DNA of 54,998 nucleotides from the NCBI RefSeq assembly GCF_013761245.1, contig NZ_JACDUT010000016.1:1-54998 (forward strand), in the 5' to 3' direction. Below the pieces are notes generated by a model, which worked only from the letters and a program-made list of their open reading frames with translations, was not told the origin of the DNA and made no database searches. Made by a program: the position numbers and the translations under genes. The DNA comes from Thermaerobacillus caldiproteolyticus (GTDB lineage: Bacteria; Bacillota; Bacilli; Bacillales; Anoxybacillaceae). Shown here piece after piece: positions 19,473 to 29,397 of the stretch; positions within the stretch are counted from its first letter, which is position 1, and each line of letters begins with the position of its first letter.

Positions 19473-20297
19473 ATGAAATTAAGGCGCAGTAGCCGCTTAG
19501 TCGATATGACACATTATCTCCTAGAACATCCGCATCAGTTGGTGCCGCTTACTTTTTTTGCAGAGCGTTATCAATCTGCGAAATCATCAATTAGCGAGGA
19601 CTTAGCGATTATTAAGCAAACATTTGAACAGCGAGGAATCGGAACATTAAAAACACTTTCAGGAGCGGCTGGCGGTGTGCAATATATTCCAAAAATGTCT
19701 GCTGAGGAAGCAAAAATGACCGTGGATTATTTATGTGAACAGCTTGCCAATCCAGAACGGTTATTACCCGGTGGATATTTATATATGACAGATATTCTTG
19801 GGGATCCTCGTATTATAAACAAAATTGGTCGATTATATGCATCCCTTTTTGCTGAGCGAGACATTGATGTCGTCATGACCATTGCGACAAAAGGTATTCC
19901 GCTCGCTTATGCTGTCGCCCACTTTCTTAATGTTCCCGTTGTCATCGTACGCCATGATAATAAAGTGACGGAGGGCTCTATGGTCAGCATTAACTACGTT
20001 TCTGGTTCTTCGAAACGCATTCAAACAATGGTGTTGGCCAAACGGAGTTTAGCTGAGGGAACGAACGTGCTGATTGTTGATGATTTTATGAAAGCTGGTG
20101 GAACGATTAACGGAATGATTAGCTTACTCAATGAATTTAATGCACAGCTCGCTGGCATCGGTGTCCTTGTTGAATCCGAGGAAACGAGTGAACGGCTTGT
20201 TGATGAATATATTTCCTTAGTAAAGCTGTCTTCTGTTAATATAAAAGAAAAACAAATTACTGTACGAGAAGGAAATTACATCAGCTTTATGGAATAA
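19473..20297 (+). CDS. purR: purine operon repressor PurR
   Basis: PurR represses purine synthesis and transport genes and is released by PRPP. The 274-residue product has an N-terminal winged helix (about 1-74, [17 protein letters not shown]) and a phosphoribosyltransferase-like effector domain with the PRPP motif [13 protein letters not shown] near residues 198-210. ATG at 19473 follows GGGAGGT. Immediately downstream is ridA (32 bases), the conserved purR-yabJ pair. prs, which makes the effector PRPP, lies 3 kb downstream. Confidence 0.96.
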   Translation: MKLRRSSRLVDMTHYLLEHPHQLVPLTFFAERYQSAKSSISEDLAIIKQTFEQRGIGTLKTLSGAAGGVQYIPKMSAEEAKMTVDYLCEQLANPERLLPGGYLYMTDILGDPRIINKIGRLYASLFAERDIDVVMTIATKGIPLAYAVAHFLNVPVVIVRHDNKVTEGSMVSINYVSGSSKRIQTMVLAKRSLAEGTNVLIVDDFMKAGGTINGMISLLNEFNAQLAGIGVLVESEETSERLVDEYISLVKLSSVNIKEKQITVREGNYISFME

Positions 20298-20329
20298 TCG
20301 GTTGGAATTATGAAAGGAGAGAGAAAATA

Positions 20330-20704
20330 ATGAGAAAAGTTGAAACAAAAAAAGCCCCGCAAGCTATCGGTCCTTATTCACAGGGGATCATTGTAAATAA
20401 TATGTTTTATAGCTCAGGGCAAATTGCGCTTACACCTGAAGGAGAAATGGTTCAAGGTGATGTTAAAGAGCAAACTCACCAAGTGTTTAAAAACTTACAG
20501 GCAGTTCTTGAAGCAGCTGGGGCTTCACTCGAAACAGTAGTAAAAACAACAGTTTTTTTGAAAAATATGGATGATTTTGCTGCAGTGAACGAAGTATATG
20601 GGCAATATTTTCGTGAACATAAGCCGGCACGTTCTTGCGTCGAGGTGGCAAGATTGCCGAAAGATGCGCTCGTTGAAATTGAAGTAGTTGCTTTAGTGAA
20701 GTAA
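20330..20704 (+). CDS. ridA: 2-iminobutanoate/2-iminopropanoate deaminase RidA (YabJ)
   Basis: RidA hydrolyses reactive enamine/imine intermediates of PLP enzymes. In B. subtilis YabJ was also linked to full PurR repression. The 124-residue product shows the family markers [10 protein letters not shown] near the N terminus, SGQIAL, the catalytic Arg in [11 protein letters not shown] (near 105) and the Glu of the closing strand. ATG at 20330 follows AAAGGAGAG. It is likely co-transcribed with purR. spoVG follows under its own promoter. Confidence 0.95.
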   Translation: MRKVETKKAPQAIGPYSQGIIVNNMFYSSGQIALTPEGEMVQGDVKEQTHQVFKNLQAVLEAAGASLETVVKTTVFLKNMDDFAAVNEVYGQYFREHKPARSCVEVARLPKDALVEIEVVALVK

Positions 20705-20824
20705 GTACATCACTGCTTCCCACCGTTCCCTATTATTTTCCTTCGTTTGAGATGAGATTTTGTCAATCATTTGACAGAAACAGGTCTTTTTAGCCATTTT
20801 TTATAAAAAAATTTAGACAAAAAA

Positions 20825-20853
20825 GAAGGAAATGTGGAAGAAATGTGGAATAA
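20825..20853 (+). promoter_or_regulatory. sigma-H promoter of spoVG
   Basis: GAAGGAAAT (20825-20833) and GTGGAATAA (20845-20853) match the sigma-H consensus elements RnAGGAwww and RnnGAATww exactly, with an 11-base spacer. The AT-rich block just upstream (20795-20820) corresponds in position to the upstream AT box and AbrB target of B. subtilis spoVG. Confidence 0.85.
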
Positions 20854-20894
20854 AATTAACCAAGTTCTTATATAGGGAAAAGGTGGTGAGCAGG

Positions 20895-21185
20895 ATGGAA
20901 GTAACTGACGTAAGATTACGCCGCGTGAATACCGAAGGACGTATGAGAGCGATTGCCTCCATTACGTTGGACAACGAGTTTGTTGTTCATGATATCCGCG
21001 TAATCGACGGCAATAATGGCTTGTTTGTCGCTATGCCAAGCAAGCGTACTCCTGACGGGGAATTTCGTGACATTGCACATCCGATTAATTCTACAACCCG
21101 CGGGAAAATCCAGGAGGCAGTATTAGCTGAGTATCACCGTCTAGGTGAGCTTGAGGAAGAGTTTGAAGAAGCTGGTGCTTCATAA
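20895..21185 (+). CDS. spoVG: SpoVG, RNA-binding regulator
   Basis: SpoVG is a small nucleic-acid-binding regulator needed for normal spore cortex formation and, in related bacteria, for virulence and envelope control. The 96-residue product is close to B. subtilis Spo[44 protein letters not shown] and a variable acidic tail. ATG at 20895 follows AAAGGTGGTGA. Earlier in-frame starts lie within the promoter and are rejected. It is a single-gene unit under sigma-H control with its own terminator. Confidence 0.97.
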   Translation: MEVTDVRLRRVNTEGRMRAIASITLDNEFVVHDIRVIDGNNGLFVAMPSKRTPDGEFRDIAHPINSTTRGKIQEAVLAEYHRLGELEEEFEEAGAS

Positions 21186-21192
21186 ATATAAG

Positions 21193-21227
21193 GAGTCTGT
21201 CCCTCATCGGACAGGCTCTTTCACTTT
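21193..21227 (+). terminator. terminator after spoVG
   Basis: GAGTCTGTCC pairs with GGACAGGCTC around CTCATC, followed by TTTCACTTT. Confidence 0.85.
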
Positions 21228-21564
21228 GTAAAGATATCGTATTTTCTGGAGCAGTTCTCTTGTTTCAAATCAGTTCTATTCAAAAATGGACGCATTTAGA
21301 CATTTATATCTTGTGTTGGGTAAGAGATAGACATTTAAAAGCAATTTGTTCAGACCTTCTGTGTCAAGCACGTTTATGTGTGCAGAACATTTGACTTCGA
21401 GAGCGATTTGCGCCATCCCCGCATTTCTTACTGTCTGCTTGGCTTGCAATGCCTAATGAAAAATCACTTTTCACCGTCGAAATGCAATCATTTCTCTCTG
21501 GAAGAACACTTTTCTTCATTTTTCTCCGCTTTTTTTGTTTTTTTTGGTAAAATAGAATGTTTCC
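21228..21564. other. long non-coding stretch upstream of glmU
   Basis: About 340 bases between the spoVG terminator and the glmU promoter hold no convincing ORF on either strand. TAGACATTTA occurs twice (near 21298 and 21330), and a T-rich polypyrimidine run precedes the promoter (21500-21547). No known riboswitch or tRNA was recognised. It could be a decayed gene or an unrecognised small RNA region. Confidence 0.4.
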
Positions 21565-21593
21565 TTGAAATACATAGTTAATTGAGATATATT
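21565..21593 (+). promoter_or_regulatory. sigma-A promoter of glmU-prs
   Basis: TTGAAA (21565-21570) and TATATT (21588-21593) with a 17-base spacer, 34 bases before the glmU ATG. Confidence 0.6.
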
Positions 21594-21627
21594 CAATATG
21601 GATAAAAAGGTATTGGAGGCCTTGTTT

Positions 21628-23007
21628 ATGGTTAAACGATATGCGGTAATATTGGCAGCCGGACAGGGGACACGGATGAAATCGAAACAATATAAAGTTT
21701 TACACCCTGTTTGCGGTAAGCCAATGGTTCAGCATGTAGTCGACCAAGTATTACAGCTTGGTCTTGAAAAACTTGTCACTGTTGTTGGTTTTGGTGCGGA
21801 ACAAGTAAAAGCACAAATTGGTGATAAAAGCGAATTTGCTTTTCAGCAAGAGCAGCTAGGAACGGCTCATGCAGTTATGCAAGCATCCCATTATTTACAA
21901 GACGAGGATGGGGTGACGCTTGTTGTTTGTGGAGATACTCCATTGATTACAGCTGAGACAATGAAAGCGCTGTTAGAACATCATCTTGCCACAAATGCTA
22001 AGGCGACGATTTTAACAGCAGTTACGGAAGATCCTACTGGATATGGTCGTATTATTCGTAATCGTGATGGACATGTTGAAAAAATTGTCGAACATAAAGA
22101 TGCAACAGAGGAAGAGCGGGCTATCAAGGAAATTAATACAGGAACGTATTGCTTTGATAATAAGTCTTTATTTGAGGCGCTTAGAAACGTATCGAACAAT
22201 AATGTTCAAGGTGAATATTATCTTACAGATGTCATTGAAATTTTAAAAACAAAAGGAGAAATCGTTTCTGCCTACCAAGCTCATTCATTCGAGGAAACAA
22301 TCGGAGTGAATGACCGCATTGCTCTTTCCCGAGCAGAAAAAATCATGCGTGAGCGAATTAATCGTAAACATATGATCAATGGCGTGACCATTATTGATCC
22401 GGAACATACGTATATATCGCTAGAAGCAGAAATCGGGCGCGATACCGTTATTTATCCCGGCACGATCATTGAAGGAAAAACGGTGATTGGTGAAGACTGT
22501 ATCATCGGTCCTCATTCGGAAATTAAAAATTGTTCTGTTGGAAATGGTACAACGATTCGTCATTCTGTTGCTCATGATAGTGAAATTGGAAATGATGTAA
22601 CCATTGGACCGTTTGCTCATATTCGCCCGTCATCGAAAATTAGCGATAAAGTTCGGATTGGAAACTTTGTTGAAATTAAAAAATCTACCTTTGGAAAAGG
22701 CAGCAAGGCATCTCATTTAAGTTATATCGGTGACGCAGAGGTAGGAGCGAATGTAAATCTTGGCTGTGGCTCGATTACGGTAAACTATGATGGTAAAAAT
22801 AAATATATGACCAAAATCGAAGATGGTGCGTTTATCGGATGTAATGCGAACTTAATTGCTCCTGTTACAATTGGAAAAGGTGCTTATGTCGCCGCCGGTT
22901 CTACGATCACAGATGATGTTCCAGGAAATGCGTTATCCATTGCCCGTGCTCGTCAAGTGAATAAAGAAAACTACGTCGAGCGTCTTCATGTAAAGAAAAA
23001 TTCTTAA
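21628..23007 (+). CDS. glmU: bifunctional UDP-GlcNAc pyrophosphorylase / GlcN-1-P N-acetyltransferase
   Basis: GlmU makes UDP-GlcNAc, the precursor of peptidoglycan and teichoic acid linkage units. The 459-residue product has an N-terminal uridyltransferase domain ([11 protein letters not shown] at 9-19, QLGTAHA, GDTPLI, GRIIR). The C-terminal left-handed beta-helix acetyltransferase domain from about residue 250 has hexapeptide repeats ([31 protein letters not shown]) and the catalytic His in [15 protein letters not shown] at 21628 has GGAGG 8 bases upstream; the ATG at 21598 lies upstream of that site. prs follows after 19 bases. Confidence 0.97.
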   Translation: MVKRYAVILAAGQGTRMKSKQYKVLHPVCGKPMVQHVVDQVLQLGLEKLVTVVGFGAEQVKAQIGDKSEFAFQQEQLGTAHAVMQASHYLQDEDGVTLVVCGDTPLITAETMKALLEHHLATNAKATILTAVTEDPTGYGRIIRNRDGHVEKIVEHKDATEEERAIKEINTGTYCFDNKSLFEALRNVSNNNVQGEYYLTDVIEILKTKGEIVSAYQAHSFEETIGVNDRIALSRAEKIMRERINRKHMINGVTIIDPEHTYISLEAEIGRDTVIYPGTIIEGKTVIGEDCIIGPHSEIKNCSVGNGTTIRHSVAHDSEIGNDVTIGPFAHIRPSSKISDKVRIGNFVEIKKSTFGKGSKASHLSYIGDAEVGANVNLGCGSITVNYDGKNKYMTKIEDGAFIGCNANLIAPVTIGKGAYVAAGSTITDDVPGNALSIARARQVNKENYVERLHVKKNS

Positions 23008-23026
23008 TTCTTAATGGAGGGTAATC

Positions 23027-23977
23027 ATGTCTCAATATCTTGATGGTAACTTAAAGTTATTTGCGTTAAATTCGAATATGAAATTGGCGGAAGAAATTGC
23101 CCAAGTCATCGGTGTAGAATTAGGAAAATGCTCTGTATCACGCTTTAGCGATGGAGAAATTCAAATTAACATTGAAGAGAGCATTCGCGGCGGCGATGTA
23201 TTCGTGATTCAGTCCACAAGTGCTCCGGTGAATGAACATTTAATGGAGCTTCTCATTATGATTGATGCGCTAAAACGCGCTTCCGCTAAAACGATTAATA
23301 TCGTGATGCCATATTACGGTTATGCTCGTCAAGATCGGAAGGCGCGCTCTCGCGAACCGATTACGGCAAAATTAGTCGCGAATCTTTTAGAAACAGCGGG
23401 TGCTTCCCGCGTCATTACCCTTGATTTGCATGCTCCACAAATTCAAGGCTTTTTCGATATTCCAATCGACCATTTAATGGGCGTTCCAATTTTAGCGGAT
23501 TATTTTAGAAGCAAAAATCTTAACGATATTGTGATTGTGTCTCCGGATCATGGTGGGGTGACGCGTGCGCGAAGACTAGCGGATCGCTTAAAGGCGCCGA
23601 TTGCTATTATCGATAAACGTCGACCAAAACCAAATGTAGCGGAAGTCATGAATATCGTTGGACAAGTTGAGGGGAAAACTGCTATTCTAATTGATGACAT
23701 TATCGATACAGCCGGAACAATTACACTGGCTGCCAACGCGTTAATCGAAAATGGAGCCACCGAGGTGTATGCATGTTGTACGCACCCAGTATTATCAGGC
23801 CCGGCTATCGAACGCATCGAAAATTCCAAAATCAAAGAACTTGTCGTTACGAATTCTATTGCCCTTCCAGCGGAAAAGAAAATTGATAAAATTGTAGAAT
23901 TATCAGTTGCGCCGCTTATTGGTGAGGCGATTATTCGCGTTCATGAAATGCAGTCTATTAGCGCTCTATTTGATTAA
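23027..23977 (+). CDS. prs: ribose-phosphate pyrophosphokinase
   Basis: Makes PRPP from ribose 5-phosphate and ATP for purine, pyrimidine, NAD, His and Trp synthesis. PRPP is also the inducer of PurR encoded upstream. The 316-residue product is the class I enzyme: [30 protein letters not shown], the metal-binding [24 protein letters not shown], and the PRPP loop [15 protein letters not shown] at 23027 follows GGAGGG. It is in an operon with glmU, and the sigma-B-type promoter of ctc follows. Confidence 0.97.
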   Translation: MSQYLDGNLKLFALNSNMKLAEEIAQVIGVELGKCSVSRFSDGEIQINIEESIRGGDVFVIQSTSAPVNEHLMELLIMIDALKRASAKTINIVMPYYGYARQDRKARSREPITAKLVANLLETAGASRVITLDLHAPQIQGFFDIPIDHLMGVPILADYFRSKNLNDIVIVSPDHGGVTRARRLADRLKAPIAIIDKRRPKPNVAEVMNIVGQVEGKTAILIDDIIDTAGTITLAANALIENGATEVYACCTHPVLSGPAIERIENSKIKELVVTNSIALPAEKKIDKIVELSVAPLIGEAIIRVHEMQSISALFD

Positions 23978-23988
23978 TGGGGCCACAT

Positions 23989-24014
23989 GTTTAAATCTTC
24001 TTGTTTTAGGATAA
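23989..24014 (+). promoter_or_regulatory. candidate sigma-B promoter of ctc
   Basis: GTTTAA (23989-23994) is a perfect sigma-B -35, followed after 14 bases by GGATAA (24009-24014), four of six matches to GGGTAT. The context GTTTAAATC resembles the classical ctc promoter of B. subtilis. Confidence 0.6.
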
Positions 24015-24052
24015 AGTAATTCATAGATTCTAAAACAGGAGGGTGATGATTC

Positions 24053-24682
24053 ATGGCTGTATTAGAAGCAAAAGAACGCACAAAGAAAACACATTCTGCA
24101 ATTCGAAATATTCGATTGCAAGGAAATATTCCAGGTGTATTATACGGAAAAAACGTTAAAAATAAAGCGATTTTTATGAATGCTGCTGATTTTATCAAAA
24201 CCATTCGCGAAGTGGGACGAAATGGTCTTGTCACGATGACGGTAAACGGTGAAAACCATTCGGTACTCCTTCGCGACATTCAAAAAGATCCAATTCGTAA
24301 CGAAATTATTCACGTTGACTTTCAAGTGGTAGACATGTCTACAGAAGTCGATATTGACGTCAATGTTCATCTCGTGGGAGAAGCAGCTGGTGTCAAAGAT
24401 GGTGGCGTGTTGCAACAAACATTACACCAATTATCGATCCGAGCGCTACCGGCTAATATCCCTTCTTCCATCGATATTGACATTTCTCATTTACAAGTAG
24501 GCGAAACGATTACAGTAGGCGATATTGATACAAACGGCAAGTATGAAATCAATCATGAACCTACTGAAGTCATTGCAACGATTTTACCACCGCAGCAAGA
24601 AGAAGAAATTCATAGCGGCGAACAGCAAGAGTCTGGACAACCTGAATCCGAAGAAGGAAGAGAAACAACTCCAGAGTCATAA
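24053..24682 (+). CDS. ctc: general stress / ribosomal protein L25 family, Ctc type
   Basis: Ctc binds 5S rRNA in the ribosome under stress and is the classical sigma-B-controlled gene. The 209-residue product has the L25 N-terminal domain (KERTKKTHSAIRNIRLQGNIPGVLYG, in two blocks) and the TL5 C-terminal beta domain (VDIDVNVHLVGEAAGVKDGGVL, LPANIPSSIDIDIS). It ends in a long Glu/Gln/Ser-rich acidic tail (about 183-209) that is probably disordered. ATG at 24053 follows AGGAGGGTGAT. A sigma-B-like promoter precedes it and a terminator follows. Confidence 0.93.
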   Translation: MAVLEAKERTKKTHSAIRNIRLQGNIPGVLYGKNVKNKAIFMNAADFIKTIREVGRNGLVTMTVNGENHSVLLRDIQKDPIRNEIIHVDFQVVDMSTEVDIDVNVHLVGEAAGVKDGGVLQQTLHQLSIRALPANIPSSIDIDISHLQVGETITVGDIDTNGKYEINHEPTEVIATILPPQQEEEIHSGEQQESGQPESEEGRETTPES

Positions 24683-24686
24683 TTAT

Positions 24687-24716
24687 AGACGTAACCATAT
24701 TTGGTTACGTCTTTTG
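24687..24716 (+). terminator. terminator after ctc
   Basis: AGACGTAACC pairs perfectly with GGTTACGTCT around ATATTT, followed by TTTTG. Confidence 0.82.
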
Positions 24717-24751
24717 TAGTATGTATAACGACAAAGGGAGGGGACCAAGCA

Positions 24752-25312
24752 TTGAAATTATTTGTCGGCCTAGGAAACCCGGGCAAGGAATATGAACAAA
24801 CGCGGCATAATGTTGGATTTATGGTCATTGATGAATTAATGAGACGGTGGAATCTTTCACTCAATCAAGCGAAATTTAACGGAATATTTGCATCTCACAT
24901 TGTTTCTGGAGAAAAAGTGATATTGTGTAAACCTTTAACATATATGAATTTATCAGGGGAATGTATTCGCCCACTAATGGATTATTATAAGATTAATATT
25001 GAAGATTTAGTTGTTATCTATGATGATTTAGATCTTCCTGTAGGAAAAATCCGTTTGCGGACAAAAGGAAGTGCCGGTGGACATAATGGAATAAAATCGC
25101 TCATTCATCATTTAGGAACGCAACAATTTAAGCGGATTCGTATCGGTATTGGCCGTCCTGAGCATGGACAAAAAGTAACCGATTATGTATTAGGTCGATT
25201 TACTGCAGAGGAATCTAGTGAAATTCAAGAAGCAATTAAGCGTTCGGCGACCGCTTGTGAAAAAGCGGTAAATGCTCCATTTTTGCAGGTAATGAACGAG
25301 TTTAACGCATGA
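24752..25312 (+). CDS. pth: peptidyl-tRNA hydrolase
   Basis: Pth (SpoVC in B. subtilis) recycles peptidyl-tRNA dropped from ribosomes. The 186-residue product has the [18 protein letters not shown] active-site block with His19, then [11 protein letters not shown], the catalytic Asp in IYDDLDLP, and [16 protein letters not shown] at 24752 is the start: AAAGGGAGGGG (24733-24743) is 8 bases upstream, and the product then aligns with the family. The in-frame frame further upstream runs through the ctc terminator. fin follows after 62 bases. Confidence 0.95.
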   Translation: MKLFVGLGNPGKEYEQTRHNVGFMVIDELMRRWNLSLNQAKFNGIFASHIVSGEKVILCKPLTYMNLSGECIRPLMDYYKINIEDLVVIYDDLDLPVGKIRLRTKGSAGGHNGIKSLIHHLGTQQFKRIRIGIGRPEHGQKVTDYVLGRFTAEESSEIQEAIKRSATACEKAVNAPFLQVMNEFNA

Positions 25313-25374
25313 ATATTTTCCTCCTAAATGGTACACAATGAATGTGTGGATACGACCATTAGGAGGTTACTTAC

Positions 25375-25605
25375 ATGGCATTGCATTACTATTGCCGACA
25401 TTGCGGAGTAAAAGTAGGCACGATTGATAGAGTTTCCATATATAGCGAACAGTTAGGATTCCATCACCTTACAGAGGAAGAACGTTTAGACATGATTTCG
25501 TATCTTCCGAACGGGGATATCAATGTCAAAACAATTTGTGAAGATTGTCAAGAGGCGCTTGAACGGAATCCAGAACTTCATCAATATGAGAAATTTATAC
25601 AATAG
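25375..25605 (+). CDS. fin: anti-sigma-F factor Fin
   Basis: Fin (YabK) binds core RNA polymerase/sigma-F and helps the switch from sigma-F to sigma-G in the forespore. The 76-residue product has two zinc CxxC knuckles at Cys7/Cys10 and Cys55/Cys58 and an acidic helix between them ([10 protein letters not shown]). ATG at 25375 follows TAGGAGG. It lies between pth and mfd as in B. subtilis. With CsfB at 3.5 kb the window encodes two small zinc-finger regulators of forespore sigma factors. A sigma-F promoter is expected upstream, but none could be picked with confidence. Confidence 0.92.
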   Translation: MALHYYCRHCGVKVGTIDRVSIYSEQLGFHHLTEEERLDMISYLPNGDINVKTICEDCQEALERNPELHQYEKFIQ

Positions 25606-25608
25606 CAA

Positions 25609-25633
25609 GCTTTGGGAAGACCAAAGCATTTTT
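25609..25633 (+). terminator. terminator between fin and mfd
   Basis: GCTTTGG pairs with CCAAAGC around GAAGA, followed by ATTTTTG. Confidence 0.75.
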
Positions 25634-25665
25634 GTATTTATTGCTATGAGAGGAGGGGGATAGAG

Positions 25666-28600
25666 GTGCTATCCTTGCATCGTTATTTTGTTGAAAATCA
25701 AGATATTCAGTCGATTATCAAAGGTGTGGAAGCAGGACTCAAAGAGCAGCTAGTCGCAGGACTATCGGGGTCAGCCCGGTCTGTGTTCTTGTCATCGCTT
25801 TATAAAGCAACAGCCAGACCATTATTAATCGTTACTCATAATTTGTTTCAAGCGCAAAAAATATATGATGATCTTATTCAATTATTAAGTACAGAAGAAG
25901 TGTTTCTTTATCCGGTCAATGAAATGATCGCTGCAGAGATGGCGATTGCTAGTCCTGAGTTAAAAGCGCAACGTCTAGAGGTGATGAACTATTGGACGGA
26001 ACAGCAAAAGGGAATTGTCATCTCTCCTATTGCTGGGTTGCGACGTTTATTGCCACCGAAATCGCTATGGAAAGACAATATACTAACCATTGAAGTCAAT
26101 AGTGACATCGATGTTGACCATTATAAAAAGCGCTTAGTACAAATGGGATATAAGCGTGTTTCAATGGTGTCGACTCCAGGGGAATTCAGCATTCGCGGAG
26201 GCATCCTTGACATTTATCCGCTTACAGCGGAATTCCCTTATCGAATTGAATTATTTGATACGGAAGTAGAGTCAATTCGTACGTTTACAATCGATGATCA
26301 GCGTTCTCGTGAAGAGGTACAAAAAATAACCATTGGTCCTGCTGACGAAATCATTGTATATGGTGATTCACTGAAGCGGGGAATTGAGAGAATTGAAGCG
26401 GGATTATCGGAAAGTTTAAAGACATTAAAAGATGAGAAAGCAAAGCAATTGCTACTTGAACATATTTCATTTGAACTGGAACAGTTAAAACAAGGGCAAG
26501 AAATTGAGCAACAATATAAATATTCAGCCCTCTTTTATGATGAACCTGCTAGTTTGCTAGACTATATGCCGGACAACGGTCTACTATTGTTAGATGAGAT
26601 GAGCAGATTACAAGAAATGACAGAAAGTTTAGATAAAGAAGAGGCAGAATGGTACACAAGTTTGCTGGCGGAAGGAAAAATTATTCATGGTGTGCCGATT
26701 TCCCATTCTTTATCTGAATTATTGCAAAAACAAAAAGCACCTCGTATTTATTTATCGCTGTTTTTACGTCATGTTCCGCATACGCATCCGCAAAATATCG
26801 TCAATATTTCTTGTAAACAGATGCAAAACTTCCATGGCCAAATGTCTTTACTAAAATCGGAAGTAGAACGATGGAAAAGGGCAAAATATGCCGTTGCCTT
26901 TTTGGCTCCGGATGCGGAACGAATGAAAAAATTACAATCCACTTTAGAGGATTACGAAATCGATGTAGTTCCGCTAGGCGATCATGCGATGTTAATGCAC
27001 GGAAAATGTCAGATAGTTTTAGGAGATTTGAATACGGGTTTTGAACTTCCAATGCAAAAATTGGCCGTCATTACTGAGGAAGAATTATTTAAAAAGCGTG
27101 TAAAAAAACCGATTCGTCGGCAAAAACTATCCAACGCAGAACGAATTAAAAGCTATTCCGAACTGCAAGTCGGCGATTATGTAGTGCACGTCAATCACGG
27201 AATCGGAAAATATTTAGGAATTGAAACATTAGAAATCAATGGAATTCATAAAGACTATATTCATATTCAATACCAAGGTAGCGATACTTTGTATGTGCCC
27301 GTAGATCAAATTGACCAAGTGCAAAAATATGTTGGCTCTGAAGGGAAAGAGCCAAAAATTTATAAACTTGGCGGCACCGAATGGAAAAAGGTGAAAAAGA
27401 AGGTCGAATCGTCTGTTCAAGATATTGCGGAAGATTTAATCAAACTTTATGCCGAGCGCGAGGCGAGTAAAGGCTATGCATTTTCACCGGATACGGAAAT
27501 GCAACGTGAATTTGAGGCAGCATTTCCGTACCAAGAAACCGAAGACCAGCTTCGCTCTATCGAAGAAATTAAACGTGACATGGAAAGTCAAAGACCGATG
27601 GACCGTCTTCTTTGCGGTGATGTTGGATATGGAAAAACAGAAGTTGCACTTCGGGCTGCGTTCAAAGCGATTATGGACGGAAAACAAGTAGCGCTTCTTG
27701 TACCGACGACGATTTTAGCACAGCAACATTATGAAACGGTTCGAGAACGTTTTCAAGGCTATCCAATTAAGGTTGAGGTGCTTAATCGTTTCCGCACGAA
27801 GAAGCAACAAGCAGAAACGATTAAAGGGTTAAAAGACGGAACAATTGATATGGTCATCGGTACCCATCGCTTGTTATCAAAAGATGTGACGTTTAAGGAT
27901 TTAGGGTTGCTTATTATTGATGAAGAACAGCGTTTCGGTGTCAGCCATAAGGAAAAAATTAAGCAGTTGAAAACAAATATAGACGTATTAACACTGACGG
28001 CAACGCCGATTCCACGAACATTGCATATGTCTATGATTGGAGTGCGTGATTTATCGATTATTGAAACACCGCCGGAAAATCGCTTTCCTGTTCAGACATA
28101 TGTGATGGAATACACTCCTGAACTCGTGCGCGAAGCAATTGAACGAGAGCTGGCACGGGATGGACAAGTATTTTTCCTTTATAATCGCATTGAAGATATT
28201 GATGTAAAAGCAGAAGAAATTTCTATGCTTGTACCGGATGCGCGTGTCACATACGCTCATGGAAGAATGTCAGAAAACGAATTGGAATCGGTAATGCTTG
28301 CGTTTTTAGAAGGACAATATGATGTGTTGGTGACGACAACGATCATTGAAACGGGTGTTGATATTCCAAATGTAAATACATTAATTGTGCATGATGCTGA
28401 CCGCATGGGACTTTCTCAATTGTATCAGTTAAGAGGGCGTGTCGGGCGTTCAAATCGAGTAGCCTATGCTTATTTTACGTACCGTAAAGATAAAGTATTA
28501 AACGAAGTCGCAGAGAAACGATTACAAGCGATTAAAGAATTTACAGAGCTTGGCTCCGGATTTAAAATTGCCATGCGCGACTTGTCAATTCGCGGTGCTG

Positions 28601-29199
28601 GAAACTTGTTGGGAGCGGAACAACACGGATTTATTGATTCCGTCGGTTTTGATTTGTATTCGCAAATGCTCAAAGAAGCGATTGAGAAACGAAAAGGAAT
28701 TAAACAAGAAGAAAAACCGTTGGATGTGGAAATCGACTTGGAAGTCGATGCCTATATTCCAGATACGTATGTTTCGGATGGATTGCAAAAAATTGATATG
28801 TACAAACGCTTTAAAGCCATTGAAACTATCGAAGACCTCGAAGAACTTCGCGATGAAATGATTGATCGGTTTGGTGAATATCCGGATGAGGTCGCTTATT
28901 TATTCCAAATTGCTGAGATTAAAGTGTATAGCAAACAAAGCGGTATTGAGCTTATTAAACAGCATAAACAACAAATTGATTTACTATTTAATGAAAAAGC
29001 TTCTAAAGAAGTACAAATTCAGCGGCTATCGAAAATCGGAGACCGGTACGGCCGCGTGTTTGGCTTTGGCATGGAAGGACCGAAATTAAAAATCGTTCTT
29101 TATATCAAAGGTCTTAAACCGCAAGAGTGGCTCATGATTTTATATGAGACAGTCAAAGAACTTACGCATATCAATGCTGAAAAATCGATCACGGCTTAA
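25666..29199 (+). CDS. mfd: transcription-repair coupling factor
   Basis: Mfd removes RNA polymerase stalled at lesions and recruits UvrA. The 1177-residue product has the same length as B. subtilis Mfd. Domains in order: UvrB-like region (1-340; FSIRGGILDIYP), a non-conserved domain, the RNA-polymerase-interacting RID/CarD-like domain (about 490-560; VGDYVVHVNHGIGKYLG), and the RecG-like translocase. The translocase has Walker A GDVGYGKTE near 653, DEEQ in IIDEEQRFG, and QLRGRVGRS; a TRCF C-terminal domain closes the protein. GTG at 25666 has AGGAGGGGG upstream; the ATG at 25612 lies in the fin terminator and is rejected. Confidence 0.97.
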   Translation: MLSLHRYFVENQDIQSIIKGVEAGLKEQLVAGLSGSARSVFLSSLYKATARPLLIVTHNLFQAQKIYDDLIQLLSTEEVFLYPVNEMIAAEMAIASPELKAQRLEVMNYWTEQQKGIVISPIAGLRRLLPPKSLWKDNILTIEVNSDIDVDHYKKRLVQMGYKRVSMVSTPGEFSIRGGILDIYPLTAEFPYRIELFDTEVESIRTFTIDDQRSREEVQKITIGPADEIIVYGDSLKRGIERIEAGLSESLKTLKDEKAKQLLLEHISFELEQLKQGQEIEQQYKYSALFYDEPASLLDYMPDNGLLLLDEMSRLQEMTESLDKEEAEWYTSLLAEGKIIHGVPISHSLSELLQKQKAPRIYLSLFLRHVPHTHPQNIVNISCKQMQNFHGQMSLLKSEVERWKRAKYAVAFLAPDAERMKKLQSTLEDYEIDVVPLGDHAMLMHGKCQIVLGDLNTGFELPMQKLAVITEEELFKKRVKKPIRRQKLSNAERIKSYSELQVGDYVVHVNHGIGKYLGIETLEINGIHKDYIHIQYQGSDTLYVPVDQIDQVQKYVGSEGKEPKIYKLGGTEWKKVKKKVESSVQDIAEDLIKLYAEREASKGYAFSPDTEMQREFEAAFPYQETEDQLRSIEEIKRDMESQRPMDRLLCGDVGYGKTEVALRAAFKAIMDGKQVALLVPTTILAQQHYETVRERFQGYPIKVEVLNRFRTKKQQAETIKGLKDGTIDMVIGTHRLLSKDVTFKDLGLLIIDEEQRFGVSHKEKIKQLKTNIDVLTLTATPIPRTLHMSMIGVRDLSIIETPPENRFPVQTYVMEYTPELVREAIERELARDGQVFFLYNRIEDIDVKAEEISMLVPDARVTYAHGRMSENELESVMLAFLEGQYDVLVTTTIIETGVDIPNVNTLIVHDADRMGLSQLYQLRGRVGRSNRVAYAYFTYRKDKVLNEVAEKRLQAIKEFTELGSGFKIAMRDLSIRGAGNLLGAEQHGFIDSVGFDLYSQMLKEAIEKRKGIKQEEKPLDVEIDLEVDAYIPDTYVSDGLQKIDMYKRFKAIETIEDLEELRDEMIDRFGEYPDEVAYLFQIAEIKVYSKQSGIELIKQHKQQIDLLFNEKASKEVQIQRLSKIGDRYGRVFGFGMEGPKLKIVLYIKGLKPQEWLMILYETVKELTHINAEKSITA

Positions 29200-29287
29200 T
29201 TCAAAAACGGTGTTTATATTTGAAGAAGATGGGCGATCATGAATGATGGGGAATTTTATCTAAAATTGAAAAAAACACTTTCATCAC

Positions 29288-29316
29288 GTATAGAACTTGG
29301 ATTGTGAAGGATACTA
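29288..29316 (+). promoter_or_regulatory. candidate sigma-G promoter of spoVT
   Basis: GTATA (29288-29292) fits the sigma-G -35 GHATR. GATACTA (29310-29316) is one base off CATACTA, and the spacer is 17 bases. spoVT is sigma-G-dependent in B. subtilis. Confidence 0.55.
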
Positions 29317-29327
29317 ATCACAGCAAT

Positions 29328-29354
29328 GGTGAATTCTTCATTGAAGCATTCACC
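29328..29354 (+). other. hairpin at the predicted 5' end of spoVT mRNA
   Basis: GGTGAAT-T-CTTC pairs with GAAG-C-ATTCACC around ATT: 11 pairs with one mismatch and no T-run. From the predicted start near 29323 it would form the first part of the transcript. A role in mRNA stability or as a DNA operator is possible. Confidence 0.55.
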
Positions 29355-29397
29355 GATGTATTCTTCAATCCTTAGATGAAAGTGAGGGCATCTGTAG

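Noticed and set aside
21364-21690. 108-codon minus-strand ORF before glmU
   Set aside because: No recognisable domain, no ribosome-binding site, and it covers the glmU promoter and start.
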